From Enchytraeus crypticus (lineage: Eukaryota > Annelida > Clitellata > Enchytraeida > Enchytraeidae), in NCBI GenBank assembly GCA_905160935.1, contig CAJHZI010000416.1, positions 834,501 to 898,500 of the forward strand: a DNA stretch of 64,000 nucleotides. Direction: 5' to 3'. Positions 36,601-47,600 of this stretch are shown here, piece by piece. A model generated the notes under the pieces. The model was not told the DNA's origin. It saw only the letters and a program-made list of their open reading frames with translations, and ran no database searches. The position numbers and the translations under genes were made by a program. How positions within the stretch are numbered: the first letter of the stretch is position 1; every line of letters begins with the position of its first letter.

Positions 36601-39600
36601 ACATTAGAAATCGTCCAACCTCTCTCAGCGCCTTAATATTGGAGCCACTCTTTCCAATCAACGAGCCACAGTGTGAGTCAGACACAACCAACTTAAAAGT
36701 AAGAGGACCGCCATTACCTTCATTGCTCAAGACCTGCAACAGATAAAATAGTAAATTCATTTAAATTGCTAATGTACACCTAATACAGCTGCTGTATAGC
36801 CACTCTCTCTCTCCTTGTCGAACGCAATGCCCAAAGGCCAGTCCAGGGCATATATTTTACTCAGTCTGGTTTCATGATAATGACGAATGAGATTTAATAA
36901 TATTAATAATAATAAAGGTTTAACGTCCTTTCCCTCATCCAGGGATGACGTCAGTGACGTCATCCCTGGATTATACATTTATCATTATTGTTCTTATCGT
37001 CCGAACCATTGGGCACCATTTTGTTATGCCAGAAATGTATCAAAACTTACTAAGATTACATTTGATCCAAAAATATGAAATAGGGCACTGTAAGGCTACC
37101 CTACCTCCTCCAGTTTTTCAGCGATGAGTCTAAGTGCAGTCTGTAGCTCTGTCAAACTACCGGACACCATCACAACGCGCTCCAGAGGTGACCCATCAGA
37201 GATAGTTACACGAGCACCAGACTACAATACCAACAATGCACCAGACTACAATACAAACAATGCACCAGACTACAATACCAACAATGCACCAGACTACAAT
37301 AAAACAATGCACCAGGCTACAATACAAACAATGCATCAGATTATAATAAATAAACAGTGCACTGGATTTTAATAAAACAATGCAAACTACAATAAAAACA
37401 AGGCATCAGACTACATAAACGAACAGTGCTAGATATAAATACATACAAATAATGCACATACAACAAATACTGCACTAAAGAGGAGCTTTTTCATTCATCA
37501 GCTTATTATCAGTTTTCCTCGTTCCCAAGAAAATAATGCCCTTCAAACTACTGCACATTATTGCTATATTTACGATACTGCATAAGGTCTATTTATTTAA
37601 TTTTCCAGAAAATTTTCATCAGTCCATTTAATGCCTTTTCAATTATCATTTTGTTCCTAAAAATTAATATAATAAAAACAAATCATTTATACTGGTTACA
37701 AATATTTTTTCAATCTTCTTTATTTACATATCTAGAGCTACTTTTCCAATTTACCTGTATTCTTCTTGCATAATAACCAGCTTTCACTGCAAAAGAGAAA
37801 TGTCCTATAAATCTTTGTGTTCAATCCCCTTTCTCTAAGCAGTTAACATCATCAATATTGCAAGAATAAAATTTTTCTACAAATTGTTGTATACAGAACA
37901 TGGTCAGACTCTTCCACATTTAGATGATATCTGTAGTGTTCTTTCTGCATTACAATCAGTCACTGAAAAGTACTTTCAACTGAGAACTTTCTAAGAAAAA
38001 GAACACAAATTCTATTGTAGGCTTCATAGAAGAAGACTTTATACTTTACACTATAGAGACACGCTTTGGAAAATCTAATCAAAATTATTACATCCATTTA
38101 AAGTCCGCGAGAGCAGCAGGCTAATGTAAAGTAAATACGAATAATAGCACAAGTATATTACCTCCTTTCTGATTTTCTTCACATTTGCTCCACTCTACAG
38201 ATTTAAAAATAAATATCTAAACTTTAAATCAGTACAAAGATAAATTCACTAAAAATAATAAATTAAGTGAATTGGGACAAATGTATTAATAAATAAATGC
38301 ATTAATATTGAGACATAGGTCAGGAAATTACAGTACATTTTCCCACACATAGCATGCTACTGCGCTTGTTAGAGCAGCAATAATTTTGATCACCAAAATA
38401 GTTCTGTATCTACCTAGAAAAGTAAATAGAACTTCAGAAGTGATGTTCTAGTGTCATCTCAAATTTCTGTGAAAGCTTAATCCTACAAAACAGTTTCAGT
38501 GGGTCTAATCTTACGTATTCTGACCTAACTTTGAAAATATGCTAAAAATGAGATGATAATACGTAAAACATCTCTTCATATTGCAAGTAACTGATGCCTG
38601 CTTTTTCTTAGTAAATTTTCCATACACTTTCAACATTGTCATTCATAGTGTAGATGGAATTTATATTTTTTAAAAGTCGTAACTTATCAATCTAACGGAT
38701 AGGTTAATTTATGCTTAAACTAACAAAAAAACACTGACAACTCTTCAATTCCACTTAAAAATATAAATTTAATATATATAAATTTAAAATGTTGTATATA
38801 TTTATATTCTTATATGAAGCACACCATACAAGTATGCATATATGTGTCAGATTATCAATAAGCAAATTAATTAATTATGGACTCTAAGCAAAACAGACGA
38901 TCGTAATTATCAAGATAAGATTATATAATTACCTTAAGACTAAATAATATATGCTGAATACTGCAAATTTATTCTTCATTCAAACACTTACCTTTCCAAT
39001 AATAATCCCAACTTCCTGAAATAGCCACAAAAATAAAATTCAACTATAGGATATAATACATATAAAACAACTCTAAATAAATCAATAACAAGCAACCAAT
39101 GGAACTGTGATTCCATTAACAATCTCACTCTAATAGAAGGCTACATAGTGTACGAGTAAATTTTATATTAGATAAGATAAATTTTGATGTTCATAAAATC
39201 CTTGGAAGTCCAATATAATTCTCAAGGAAATCGGCACAATAATTTAAAGGCAGTACACATCAGATGACTGCGACTCAAAGCAGCACAGTCACTCCTGATT
39301 TTGTAGATTAGAAGATTAGAATCAATAATAATGATATTAGTAAATTTATACTGCATGGAAGACCAAATGTTTCATATTACCGAAAGTCTATAACTATTTC
39401 ATTTCATGTAATTAATTTGATATTATGGAAAGAAAATGTTTTGCAAAAATAACAAATATTTGTCTTGACAAATAAATTACTCCAAAGCTAGTAGAGCAAG
39501 TAATTAGCAAAGTAAAAATTCACTATACACTTTAGATAACAAAAGATATCAAAATATGATTTTATGTTTACAGCAATATTTAAAAATACCTTATAAAGCC

Positions 39601-40038
39601 TCTCTTAGCAGAAAGAAGCAAAACTTGAAATTATTTAATTAAATAGAAGTAACTTTGAATATTTATATTGGTTACTATTAATTAAATAAATTTGTAATTT
39701 CATCTGTAGAGAATTCAATTAGAAAACATAATTCAATTAGAGAACATAATTAAATAACTAATATAATTAGAATTATTACTTAACACAATTAGGTAATTTT
39801 ATAAAAACATCTTAACTCTCTGCAATAGGAAGCGGTTCAAGTAATACGTGGCACACTCACTAACCTTTCTGGCAGCTATAAACTTCAGAGTGCAGTGAGT
39901 CTGGTTTCTGTTGGTGTTTGATACAGGAGAGTCGGAGAATTCACTGCTGCCACTTTCTGATGCCATAGCTGAAGCAAGCACTCAGAGACCAACAGGCTCA
40001 AGTCTACTATAAATCTTATCCACAACGACTTTAAGCAC
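30690..40038 (-). CDS. PCBP: Poly(rC)-binding protein (PCBP/hnRNP E-like), complete
   Basis: Ten coding exons on the minus strand (39865-39966, 38992-39015, 38162-38194, 37105-37221, 36620-36733, 36170-36298, 35154-35297, 33960-34050, 33266-33401, 30690-30846) give 348 residues. The ATG is at 39966; the first exon reaches back to an acceptor at 40038, so a non-coding 5' exon lies further upstream. KH1 has EVGIIIGK, SGANVKKIRKE and SGARVTISDG. KH2 has HCGSLIGKSGSNIKALRE and EMLPNSTER, the latter a near-exact PCBP signature. KH3 has ALIGRRGTRINDI and GANVKVADVEEG, then IIGGAPS. All three GxxG loops are intact (GKSG, GKSG, GRRG). The short 24-nt and 33-nt KH1 exons and the length of about 350 aa agree with vertebrate PCBPs. 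These proteins bind C-rich single-stranded RNA and control splicing, stability and translation. Every junction keeps phase. The exon 8 donor (G|GTCCTT) is the weakest. Confidence 0.93.
30847..30995 (-). mobile_element. LINE-A 3' end joined to a PCBP splice acceptor
   Basis: Minus-strand copy of the LINE-A 3' UTR (GCTCGCCGGCTTGATTTTGT, then GATGACTGTAGCACTCTAA) and its TTG/TTA-rich tail. The tail runs directly into TTATTATTAG, the acceptor of the last PCBP coding exon. The same 3' UTR occurs at 981-1590 and 54791-56345 with other sequence after the tail, so the junction marks the element's true 3' end. Confidence 0.85.
31249..31536 (+). CDS. Cysteine-containing frame in a PCBP intron (antisense)
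   Basis: A 95-codon frame with an ATG and coding-like texture. The first 18 residues are partly hydrophobic (MIILFILENIHEI). The rest is charged with four cysteines. One pair is spaced CX9C (CKKHVKESLEC); the frame ends FKDLWRHFYQWMDESA. A good acceptor (ACTGCAATTTAG) lies 28 bases before the ATG and the frame is open from it, so it may be a last exon. It could be a small secreted or intermembrane-space-type protein, but the second CX9C of a CHCH fold is absent. Family not recognised. It is nested in, and antisense to, the last PCBP intron. Confidence 0.4.
   Translation: MIILFILENIHEINVDHNWHKVFRVRRAIKRCQVGSAIEVYRTCKKHVKESLECAANLTEDGNPNYKSYCNPALNELFNFKDLWRHFYQWMDESA
32218..32293. repeat. 24-bp tandem repeat, three copies
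   Basis: Unit GGATTTTAACCTGTTTCTTAAACA. Each unit contains the inverted repeat CCTGTTT..AAACAGG, so it can form small hairpins. It lies in the last PCBP intron. Confidence 0.85.
33675..33870 (-). mobile_element. SINE-D copy
   Basis: Minus-strand copy with the CATTCGATTGGTGAGCGCC block and the LINE-D-like 3' end (TCCCGACCATGGCTAAACTG). It lies in the PCBP intron between 33401 and 33960. Confidence 0.82.
34110..34165 (-). mobile_element. LINE-B 3' tail
   Basis: Complement of ATGGATCTGCCAATAGGCAGTGCACTAAGAGAGA, split here as CATGGATCTGCCAATAGG and CAGTGCACTAAGAGAG. This matches the end of the LINE-B copy at 41163-41735. Confidence 0.75.
35687..36051 (+). mobile_element. SINE-C copy
   Basis: Near-full-length copy, about 365 bp, with head, central ACGTAAGAGGCGACTAAAGG block and a GGCAATGGGAAACCACTTCA body. 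The end is CTTGAACCTGCC..TTGCAGTGCACTGAAG. It is inserted antisense in the PCBP intron between 35297 and 36170. Confidence 0.88.
36938..36970. promoter_or_regulatory. 33-bp perfect palindrome with two TGACGTCA sites
   Basis: Two 16-bp arms (TCCAGGGATGACGTCA and its exact complement) flank a single central G. Each arm ends in a TGACGTCA octamer, so two CRE-type sites sit 13-15 bp apart. It lies in the PCBP intron between the KH1 and KH2 exons. It can extrude as a cruciform or act as a paired CREB/ATF site. It may also be the core of an unrecognised repeat. Confidence 0.6.
37210..37430. repeat. 24-bp tandem repeat containing a PCBP splice acceptor
   Basis: Plus-strand unit GCACCAGACTACAATACCAA followed by CAAT. 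The first four or five units are near identical; then the array decays through about 37430. On the minus strand each unit contains ATTGTAGTCTGGTGC: the acceptor (TTGTAG) plus the first nine bases (TCTGGTGCT, last base varying) of the KH1 exon at 37105-37221. The exon start itself is the last unit of the array. Confidence 0.9.
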
Positions 40039-40235
40039 CTGAAAAAATAAGTACACTCAGGATATTTAAGCACAGCCTATAGTGTATAACTGAATTAATT
40101 ACTAATAGTTTCTGCGCAGTATTGTAACAAATCAAGAAAAAGTACCTCTACAATCTTTAAAATTGTAAAATATTGCATTATAAGATGCAGGTTAGCTATA
40201 AGATAGGTTCTATGATTTTAAAAATTTTCACAGAT

Positions 40236-40605
40236 CCTCTCTTCTCTTCAGTGCACTGCCAAGTGCAGGTTCAAGGTACATATTCATACTCAAAGTCTGC
40301 TTTCTCGCACCTTAAGAGCACTCCTTAGATCAACAAGTTTATCCCTTCACAAAGTCTATGCCTCATCCATACTTTATATAGCCTATAGCTTAGGAAAAGT
40401 ATGCCTTCTGAGGTGGTTTCCCACTGCCTTCCTCAGTTAGATGGATTAATTACCATTTAATCCTGGGGTAAAATATTTCATGGTGACGTGGGTCCCCCTC
40501 TAGCCATCCTCAGCTCCTGCCTTAGTCGCCTCTTATATACACGCACCATTTGTTTGCGGTTGCCGTATTCTGCAGTGGTCCAACCACACCCGAGCACAAC
40601 ACTGG
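40236..40605 (-). mobile_element. SINE-C copy
   Basis: Near-full-length minus-strand copy with the tail GTGCACTGAAGAGAAGAG at the left and the head CCAGTGTTGTGCTCGGGTGT at the right. It lies just upstream of the first coding PCBP exon. Confidence 0.87.
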
Positions 40606-40927
40606 GTATAGTAATATGTATAGTAAGTTTATATCTCTATTGTATATGTATATTTCATTGCATCTTGTTCGCAGAAGGAAGCTTGTAGCCTTCTTGTGAA
40701 CCCACCCTCTAGAGCAAGATGCAATCCTGAGTTGCGACAGAAATTGATGGGTAGGTTCACTAGAATCTCAATTACTATGCCATTTCTTATCACAATGAGA
40801 TTAAGCATTTTGAAAATTATCGACATGGCCAATTGGCGTGTCTACTACTTTGACACTTTTTATGCATCTGTAATCCATGCGGCTATCTGATCTTACATTT
40901 CTGTCTACTACTTTTTATTTTGCCACC

Positions 40928-40930
<3 letters not shown>

Positions 40931-41005
<75 letters not shown>

Positions 41006-41040
41006 TATATATACATGTATATATATATACAGGTATATAC
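40931..41040. repeat. (TA)n microsatellite
   Basis: About 35 TA units with a few ACATG interruptions at the right. Confidence 0.95.
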
Positions 41041-41162
41041 ACTGTTTATACAGGTATACACATACATTTACACGCTACCACCTAACTGCTGCATACAGAC
41101 AAGAAAATGTAAACATACATATGAGTGATACGGCTTTTAAATTTAGCTTAGAGTTTGATTAA

Positions 41163-41735
41163 TCAAAATCCAACAAGAATACTCAGAAGAAGGTGAAATA
41201 GGACGTGGAGTAAGACAAGGTTGTAGCATTTCGCCGCTGCTGTTTAACATTTATGCTGAGGCAATGATGGAGGAAGCCATGGAAGACTTGGAAGAAGGAA
41301 TAAAAGTAGGAGGGAATTTATTACAAGATGTACGATTTGCAGATGACCAAGAAATGGTAGCGGGTAGCAAAATTGGACTGCAGAAGATAATGGATAGGCT
41401 GAATGATACGGCATTGAGATATGGCATGAAGATTAATATAAAAAAGACGAAGGTTATGAGAGTGTCCAATAATAAAGGTGAAGTTAATATCACAACAAAT
41501 GGTACGAAATTGGAACAGGTAAGGACACATTCTAAGGGGGGAAGGTCTATTAAAAGAGGTCATAGAAGGTAGAATGGAAGGAAAAAGAGGCAGGGGAGAG
41601 CGAGATTAGGTATGTTAGATGATTTAAAGACCCACTCATATGTGGAAATGAAGAGGAAGACAAAGAAGAGTGGAGGCGTTATATACCATGGACCTGCCAG
41701 TAGGCAGTGCACTAAGAGAGAGAGAGAGAGAGTTT
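41163..41735 (+). mobile_element. LINE-B (RTE-like) 3' fragment
   Basis: Carries the reverse-transcriptase segment GRGVRQGCSISPLLFNIYAE, the catalytic FADD motif (VRFADDQEMVAGS) and INIKKTKVMRVSN. After a frame break come the usual ORF end (EGRMEGKRGRGRARLG, REEWRRY-like) and a 3' tail ATACCATGGACCTGCCAGTA, then GGCAGTGCACTAAGAGAG. It is 5' truncated with one frameshift, so inactive. Confidence 0.88.
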
Positions 41736-41739
41736 GATT

Positions 41740-44641
41740 AGAAATTACAATTTTACTTCTTTACAAGTATAGATAGTAATCCTACAAATTGTAAAAGTTA
41801 ACTTATGCTCCCCTTACAAATATTTATTTCTACAGGGTAGTCCGCATCCTTCAAGGCATAGTATCAGAATGTAGGTATGAGGTCATTGTTAATACTGCAA
41901 CTGTATTTTATTAGCAAAAACTCGGTGGTTCTCAAAAATTCTATGCCGAAAATAGTAGCAATTTCATGAAATGGTTGTAGCAGTGTGATACACGCATAAA
42001 TAATGTCAGTGATTTATACGTAATGAAAAGTCTTCCATTCAATTTGATAAATTACAGAATAATATGATATTAATAACAAAAGGCGGATAATCACTGTAAA
42101 AACTAGTTTTGCACCTGAGAAATTAGGTAAGAGTTTAGCAGTGGAGTAGAATTTTCAGCACACTGCTCTAAACAAAAGTAATATTATTAAATGTTGCCAA
42201 CTCCGATTACACAAAATTTTACACCTCAACTTAAATTGTACTGGCTAACTTAATTAAACATGTCAAGTATAAAGCTCTAGAATATGGCTAAGTAGTAAGT
42301 ACTAAATACTAGTCAAAGGCTACTATATTACTATGACTAGATTTACGTCCTATTTGGAATCTGGAGCAGGTCTCAAGATCAATTGGCTCCACCCTGCCCT
42401 ATCCCCAGCCAGATAGCAGATACTTTCGTTTCATATATTTAGATCCTGATTTCTGACATATCTTCTAGAGCATTATTCATTAATTTTTAGCCATGTGTGT
42501 TTGCTTTTGTAACCTGTTTGTTTTTTGCCAATTGATTTGCATTTATTACAATCAAGTCTTAATTACTGGTTCATATTCTGGCAATATAAAGCATCCAACC
42601 CATTTTAGTCTGCATGTTTTGATCATAAGGCTCCATTTTTCTGATTTGTAGCTAGATTATAGCTGATACATGTCAAACTGATATCTTCAGAGTTAAAACT
42701 TGATGTACGCTGAATGTATTTTTATACAATATGTTCTCAGACTCTCGTCAGTTGCAGCACTAATCTAGGTCGGCGCGACCCACATTTGAATCATATATAA
42801 TTATATATACATGTATATATATATATAAAGGCTATAAAAATGATATTTAAGTCAATGATCTCAAGCAGGTCGATGCAACCGCTAGGCTGTAAATTCATCA
42901 ATTCAATAGGCCTATATAGAATTATCTATTATGACATCGCGATATATCGATCGATCATTTAATAATTAAATAAAATTAAAATTAGTTTTCAACCGAAAGT
43001 CCTGATCACTTTCGTCAAAAACCGAAAATGCAATTATTTTGGGATGAAACAGAAAGAACACCGAAATTTGAAAATGACTACTTCTATATCGATGTCGAAT
43101 AAGAATCAAAAATTCGGTCGGTCTTTAAAACATTCATAGTCCTATATACATATGGACCTACATACACGTTTACAGAAAACTATATATATAAACACAATAT
43201 TCCAGATAGCACAGCTGATCGAGTATGACCAAGGGCTCAGAAAATGAATATTGTCTTCACAACACTGAGGCTTAGCGATGATCTTAAAGTCTGCAGTTAG
43301 CTTTATTTTATATGAATCATAAACTGGTCCACCAATCAGGCTATGACAAAAATTATTCATTTCAGTTGTATATCAAATGACACTGTCTATGTTTTAAAAT
43401 ATGTGATTGCTAAATAGTTTTCCAGTTATTTTAGGTTATTTGAGTAATTTAAGTAACAAATGTTTGACCTGACGCAATAACCATGAAGTTGAAACATTTG
43501 TCACGAAGTCATACAAAGTTAAAACATTGTTTAGATCAAGCTGGCTAATTGCCAAGAATAATATAATTGCATCATGAAAAAGCTAAATATTAGTCCACTA
43601 ACACTGACTATCACATTATAAATAAGTGGGCACACGATAGCGTTAAATTTTAGTTTCTTTATATCTTTTTAGTTTCTCTATGTCGTGTACCGAGTCTAGA
43701 TAACCAAATATGTCTTGCTCAATTGGAACTAGCTGATCCAATGCATAAGAAAATCAGACATTAAAGTCTAAAATGTATGTAAATATCTTTTGAAATAATA
43801 TCTTAAATTTGCATATTATAATTGAGCTGTTCCTAAAGACCCCTATACTGACCTTAGAAGAAACAACAGAAACAACAGGATTTAATATACACTGTATATA
43901 TATAATAATGATAATAATTTAACAGAAAATAAAACTCGAATTTAAACTAATGATCGAAAAGATGAGGTCAGTAAAATAAATTAAACTGATCGAGTAGTTT
44001 AGTAATCGAGTGATTCCTATCATAATGAAATAGCATAATTATAAAAATGACTATAAAAGCTAAGACCTAAATTACACTGTAAAAAAGAATTTAGTTCTGC
44101 CTTAGCTCCACTAAGGGGCAGTCTGTCCTTAGATCAACTGATCACTTGGATAGCTTCTCTAAAGACTATCTCTAAAAATTACTTTCTTTCCAACTCTCTC
44201 TAAGCTCCTCTCCGAAAATCCACGTAGAATATAACATTTATTGTTATTTAGCTGGTCTTTAGTCTAATCCACTTTCTGTTTTAATCACTATCACTGTGGT
44301 TTCTGCTTGCCTACTGTTTGTTGTCGGTGTGTGTGTGTGTAAGTCTGTATATTGTATGGGTTATCATGCCTAAATTAAACGAATAAATAAATAAATAAAA
44401 TAACTACAATTCTCATTACTCTTTCATCTAAAAAACAAGAACTCTTTAACTCCGCCCACAGCCTTGTGACGTCAAACTACTGCCTAGCTTATCTCACTAC
44501 TGAATTCCTTTATAATAAAATACTGTAGTAAATTAAATAGTACCATACTACACGTTAGTATATGAACTACTATAAAGTAATACTACTAGTCAATATATCA
44601 CGGCACAGATCCGTCACGCTCTAGTTGGCTTCTCAATGTAT
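41740..44641. other. Gene-free stretch
   Basis: Intergenic sequence between the PCBP gene region and the zinc-finger gene 3' end. It contains short TA-rich tracts and an AATAAATAAATAAATA run near 44385. No supported exon. Confidence 0.55.
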
Positions 44642-44647
44642 TTTATT
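44642..44647 (-). promoter_or_regulatory. Poly(A) hexamer overlapping a stop codon
   Basis: On the minus strand the last codons are CAT CAA TAA followed by AA, so AATAAA overlaps the zinc-finger stop codon. If used, the 3' UTR would be only a few tens of bases. Confidence 0.4.
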
Positions 44648-47600
44648 GATGAACTTTGGCATGACGTCTTAATGAACTTTCTTCTGTAAACGTTGTGGAA
44701 CACTGACTACACTTAAACAGGTTACCAGCAACATGAGATCTCAAATGAAGACTGAGAACCTCAGCAGAAACAAACGTTTTATCACAGAAAAAGCATAGAC
44801 GTTTGTTTTCATTGCTCGCGTTGTTCTGCAGCTCAGCACTAGTTGTATTCACATAGTCACTGATACTCATTCCATGACAATTCCCATTCACATTCTGCCC
44901 CTCACAATATACCACTTTGTTCATCTGCTGAATGTCATGCTGTGGCATTCCATAGTATAAATATGTTTCACCACCAGATTGTTCTGAGTGTCCAATTAGA
45001 TAGTTAGACAATGTGGCGTAATTCATCGTCTGAGGATGAGTCAACGGAGGTTCTAACTCTATACTTGACTCAGCGGCATTGCAACTTTCGTCGTGAGAGC
45101 TGAAAACCGCGTCGCTTTTATTCACAGTGTTGTCTGCATATACAAAGCTACTTCCACGCGCAGAGTCTTGTACAGAGTCTTGATGGCAAAGGGACGCAAC
45201 CTGCAGGCTGTTCCATTGTCTGTCTGAGTTTAATTCAGTCAAGTGCTGTGTAGTAGAAATGTTATCATTCAGTGAAACTACTTGATATGGAGCAGTACTA
45301 TTGGAATTCACCTGAGCTAATGTAGTGAGCTTAGAGTTTAGTGCTGTCATCTGATGAGTACTATTGTTATTAGAATTCAGTGATGTCATCTGATGAGTAG
45401 TATTGATACTAGAATTCAGTGCTGTCATCTGACGAGTAGCATTGTTATTAGAATTCAGTGTTATCTGATGAGTAGTATTGTTATTATAATTCAGTGCTGT
45501 CATCTGATGAGTAGTATTGACACTAGAATTCAGTGCTGTCATCTGACGAGTAGTATTGATACTAGAATTCAGTGCTGTCATCTGAAGGGCATTGGTAAGT
45601 TTTTCTGATGATACTGACACTGCCATACTACCGGTACCAATATTTGGACTAAAAAGCTTTGACGACATATCCTGCCCATTGTCGTCGATTTTCTTCTTAC
45701 ACATTATGTCGGCTTGATCTCTATGTGTAGCGATGTGACGACGTAACGAGGCAGGCGCGGCATAAGATTTATCACAGAAGACACAAGAGTATGATTCAGA
45801 TTTGTCGTGAGTTTTCCGGTGAGCTTTGAGATGACTGGAGAGAGTAAAGTGTCTATCACAGAACTCACACTTGTGCTGCTTCTCTCCTTCAAATACAACA
45901 AATCAGTCCACAGATAAATAATAAATAATCACAGATAAAACCACAGATAAATAAATCACTATAAATAATCCCAAAATAGTCCTGAACCCCGTAGGCAGCA
46001 AAGCTTATGGGGGTGGGGGCGATGTATAGGATTAGTATGGATATTTTAACAAGGGACGATGGTATACTATCAATATGAATATTCTATTTTATTAAAAAAT
46101 ACTCAACTACCTGCAATTACAATGATTCCTATTATTGCAATTTGGTAAAAAGAATAGAGGGAAGATTTACATATTTTAATGCTTGAACATACTAAGTGAT
46201 GAGAGAGCAGAGAGAGGTAGACCACAATTGACTTGGGATGCGGTAATTAAGAAGGACATGAAAAATAGGCGATTGACTGAAGATATGGTGTGGGACAGGG
46301 AGGACTGGAGAAAGTCTATTCATATCCCGACCCTGGTTAAACTGGGATTTAAGGGAAGTTGATGATGATGATGAATGCTTGAATATACTGTATCATACAT
46401 TGTATATACATGTATGTATTGTGTATGTGTATTATTCTCTATAAGCAGAGTCGGTGGCATACTGGCAAGTGGTTCGACATTTAATTTGTAGCAGCAGCGT
46501 CAAAATCTAGTGTTTTTCCACTGCTGACATGAAATCAACAATAGCACGACTTTTGGCCTCTTACTTATTTCTTCCCAATGTTCTACGAAGTAGAAAATAT
46601 ATTTACTCGTAGTCAGCATTTTCCATAAAATCACTGGTGTGCACTCCATCAAACTAGAAAATCACATCACAAAGATAATGCCCTTGCAAAACTTTATACT
46701 TATCTGGGAAAGAACCTTTCTTCTTATTTCTCACTATTACCATCATCAACCGTACTCGTAATATCGACTTTTATATTTTCTATTTGTTGCGCATGCTTCT
46801 CACTGCTTGCATGAATGTCTTCGTTTACTAGTGTTTAGCACTTACAAGTATGTTGTTCAGAAGTGAAATGAAATAAAGCATATTTCTCTCCCTCTATCTC
46901 TCTCTCTCGTACTCTCTAGTGTTCTGCCAAGTGGCAAGTCCAATTTACAGAATTCTAGTCACAGCCTAATTGCAAGCTCTTGCAAGAACAGATCAACAAG
47001 ATCTAATCACAAGACTAAAAAGCTTTCGATACATACAGTTTATTGTTTGTCTATTCTTCTGCTGCTTCAACACAGTATGCCATTGTACTTCAATAGTAAA
47101 TATATACAGTACAGGATAATAAACAACTATTCATCCACATCAATCAATATGATGAATCATATGAACCTGTGTGAGACTTGAGATGAGTTTTGAGATTACT
47201 ACCGCTACTGAAGCTCTTTGGACATATCGTACAAATGTATGGTCGTTCACCTGTATCAGTACAGATAACAGTATACAAAATAGAAACAGATACTAACTCT
47301 CTACTCTACCCTGATTGTTTCAAAAAATAACTATTCTCTGCTACTCTACCCTGTTTATTTCAATTATGTCCAGCTTTTCGTTAAAGTATTGTTGCTTCAA
47401 AAGACATTTTCTCGATGAATAGATTGTAACTTCAAGAAAATGAAGATCTGCATAAATGAAATGATTTATGCACAGTAATACAACTGCTCTCACAGTTTAA
47501 GGATTTGGCTTCAGCACCACTTGTGATTTTTCTTTCCGTTGTACCTGGTTCAGTGAATGAAACTAGACATACACACAAGCATCTAAACACATCCTGGTCA

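Noticed and set aside
37124..37372. Plus-strand frame with NAPDYNTN repeats
   Set aside because: Antisense to the KH1 exon and the 24-bp acceptor repeat; no independent support.
45393..45608. Plus-strand repetitive frame
   Set aside because: Antisense of the 39-bp coding minisatellite in the zinc-finger gene.
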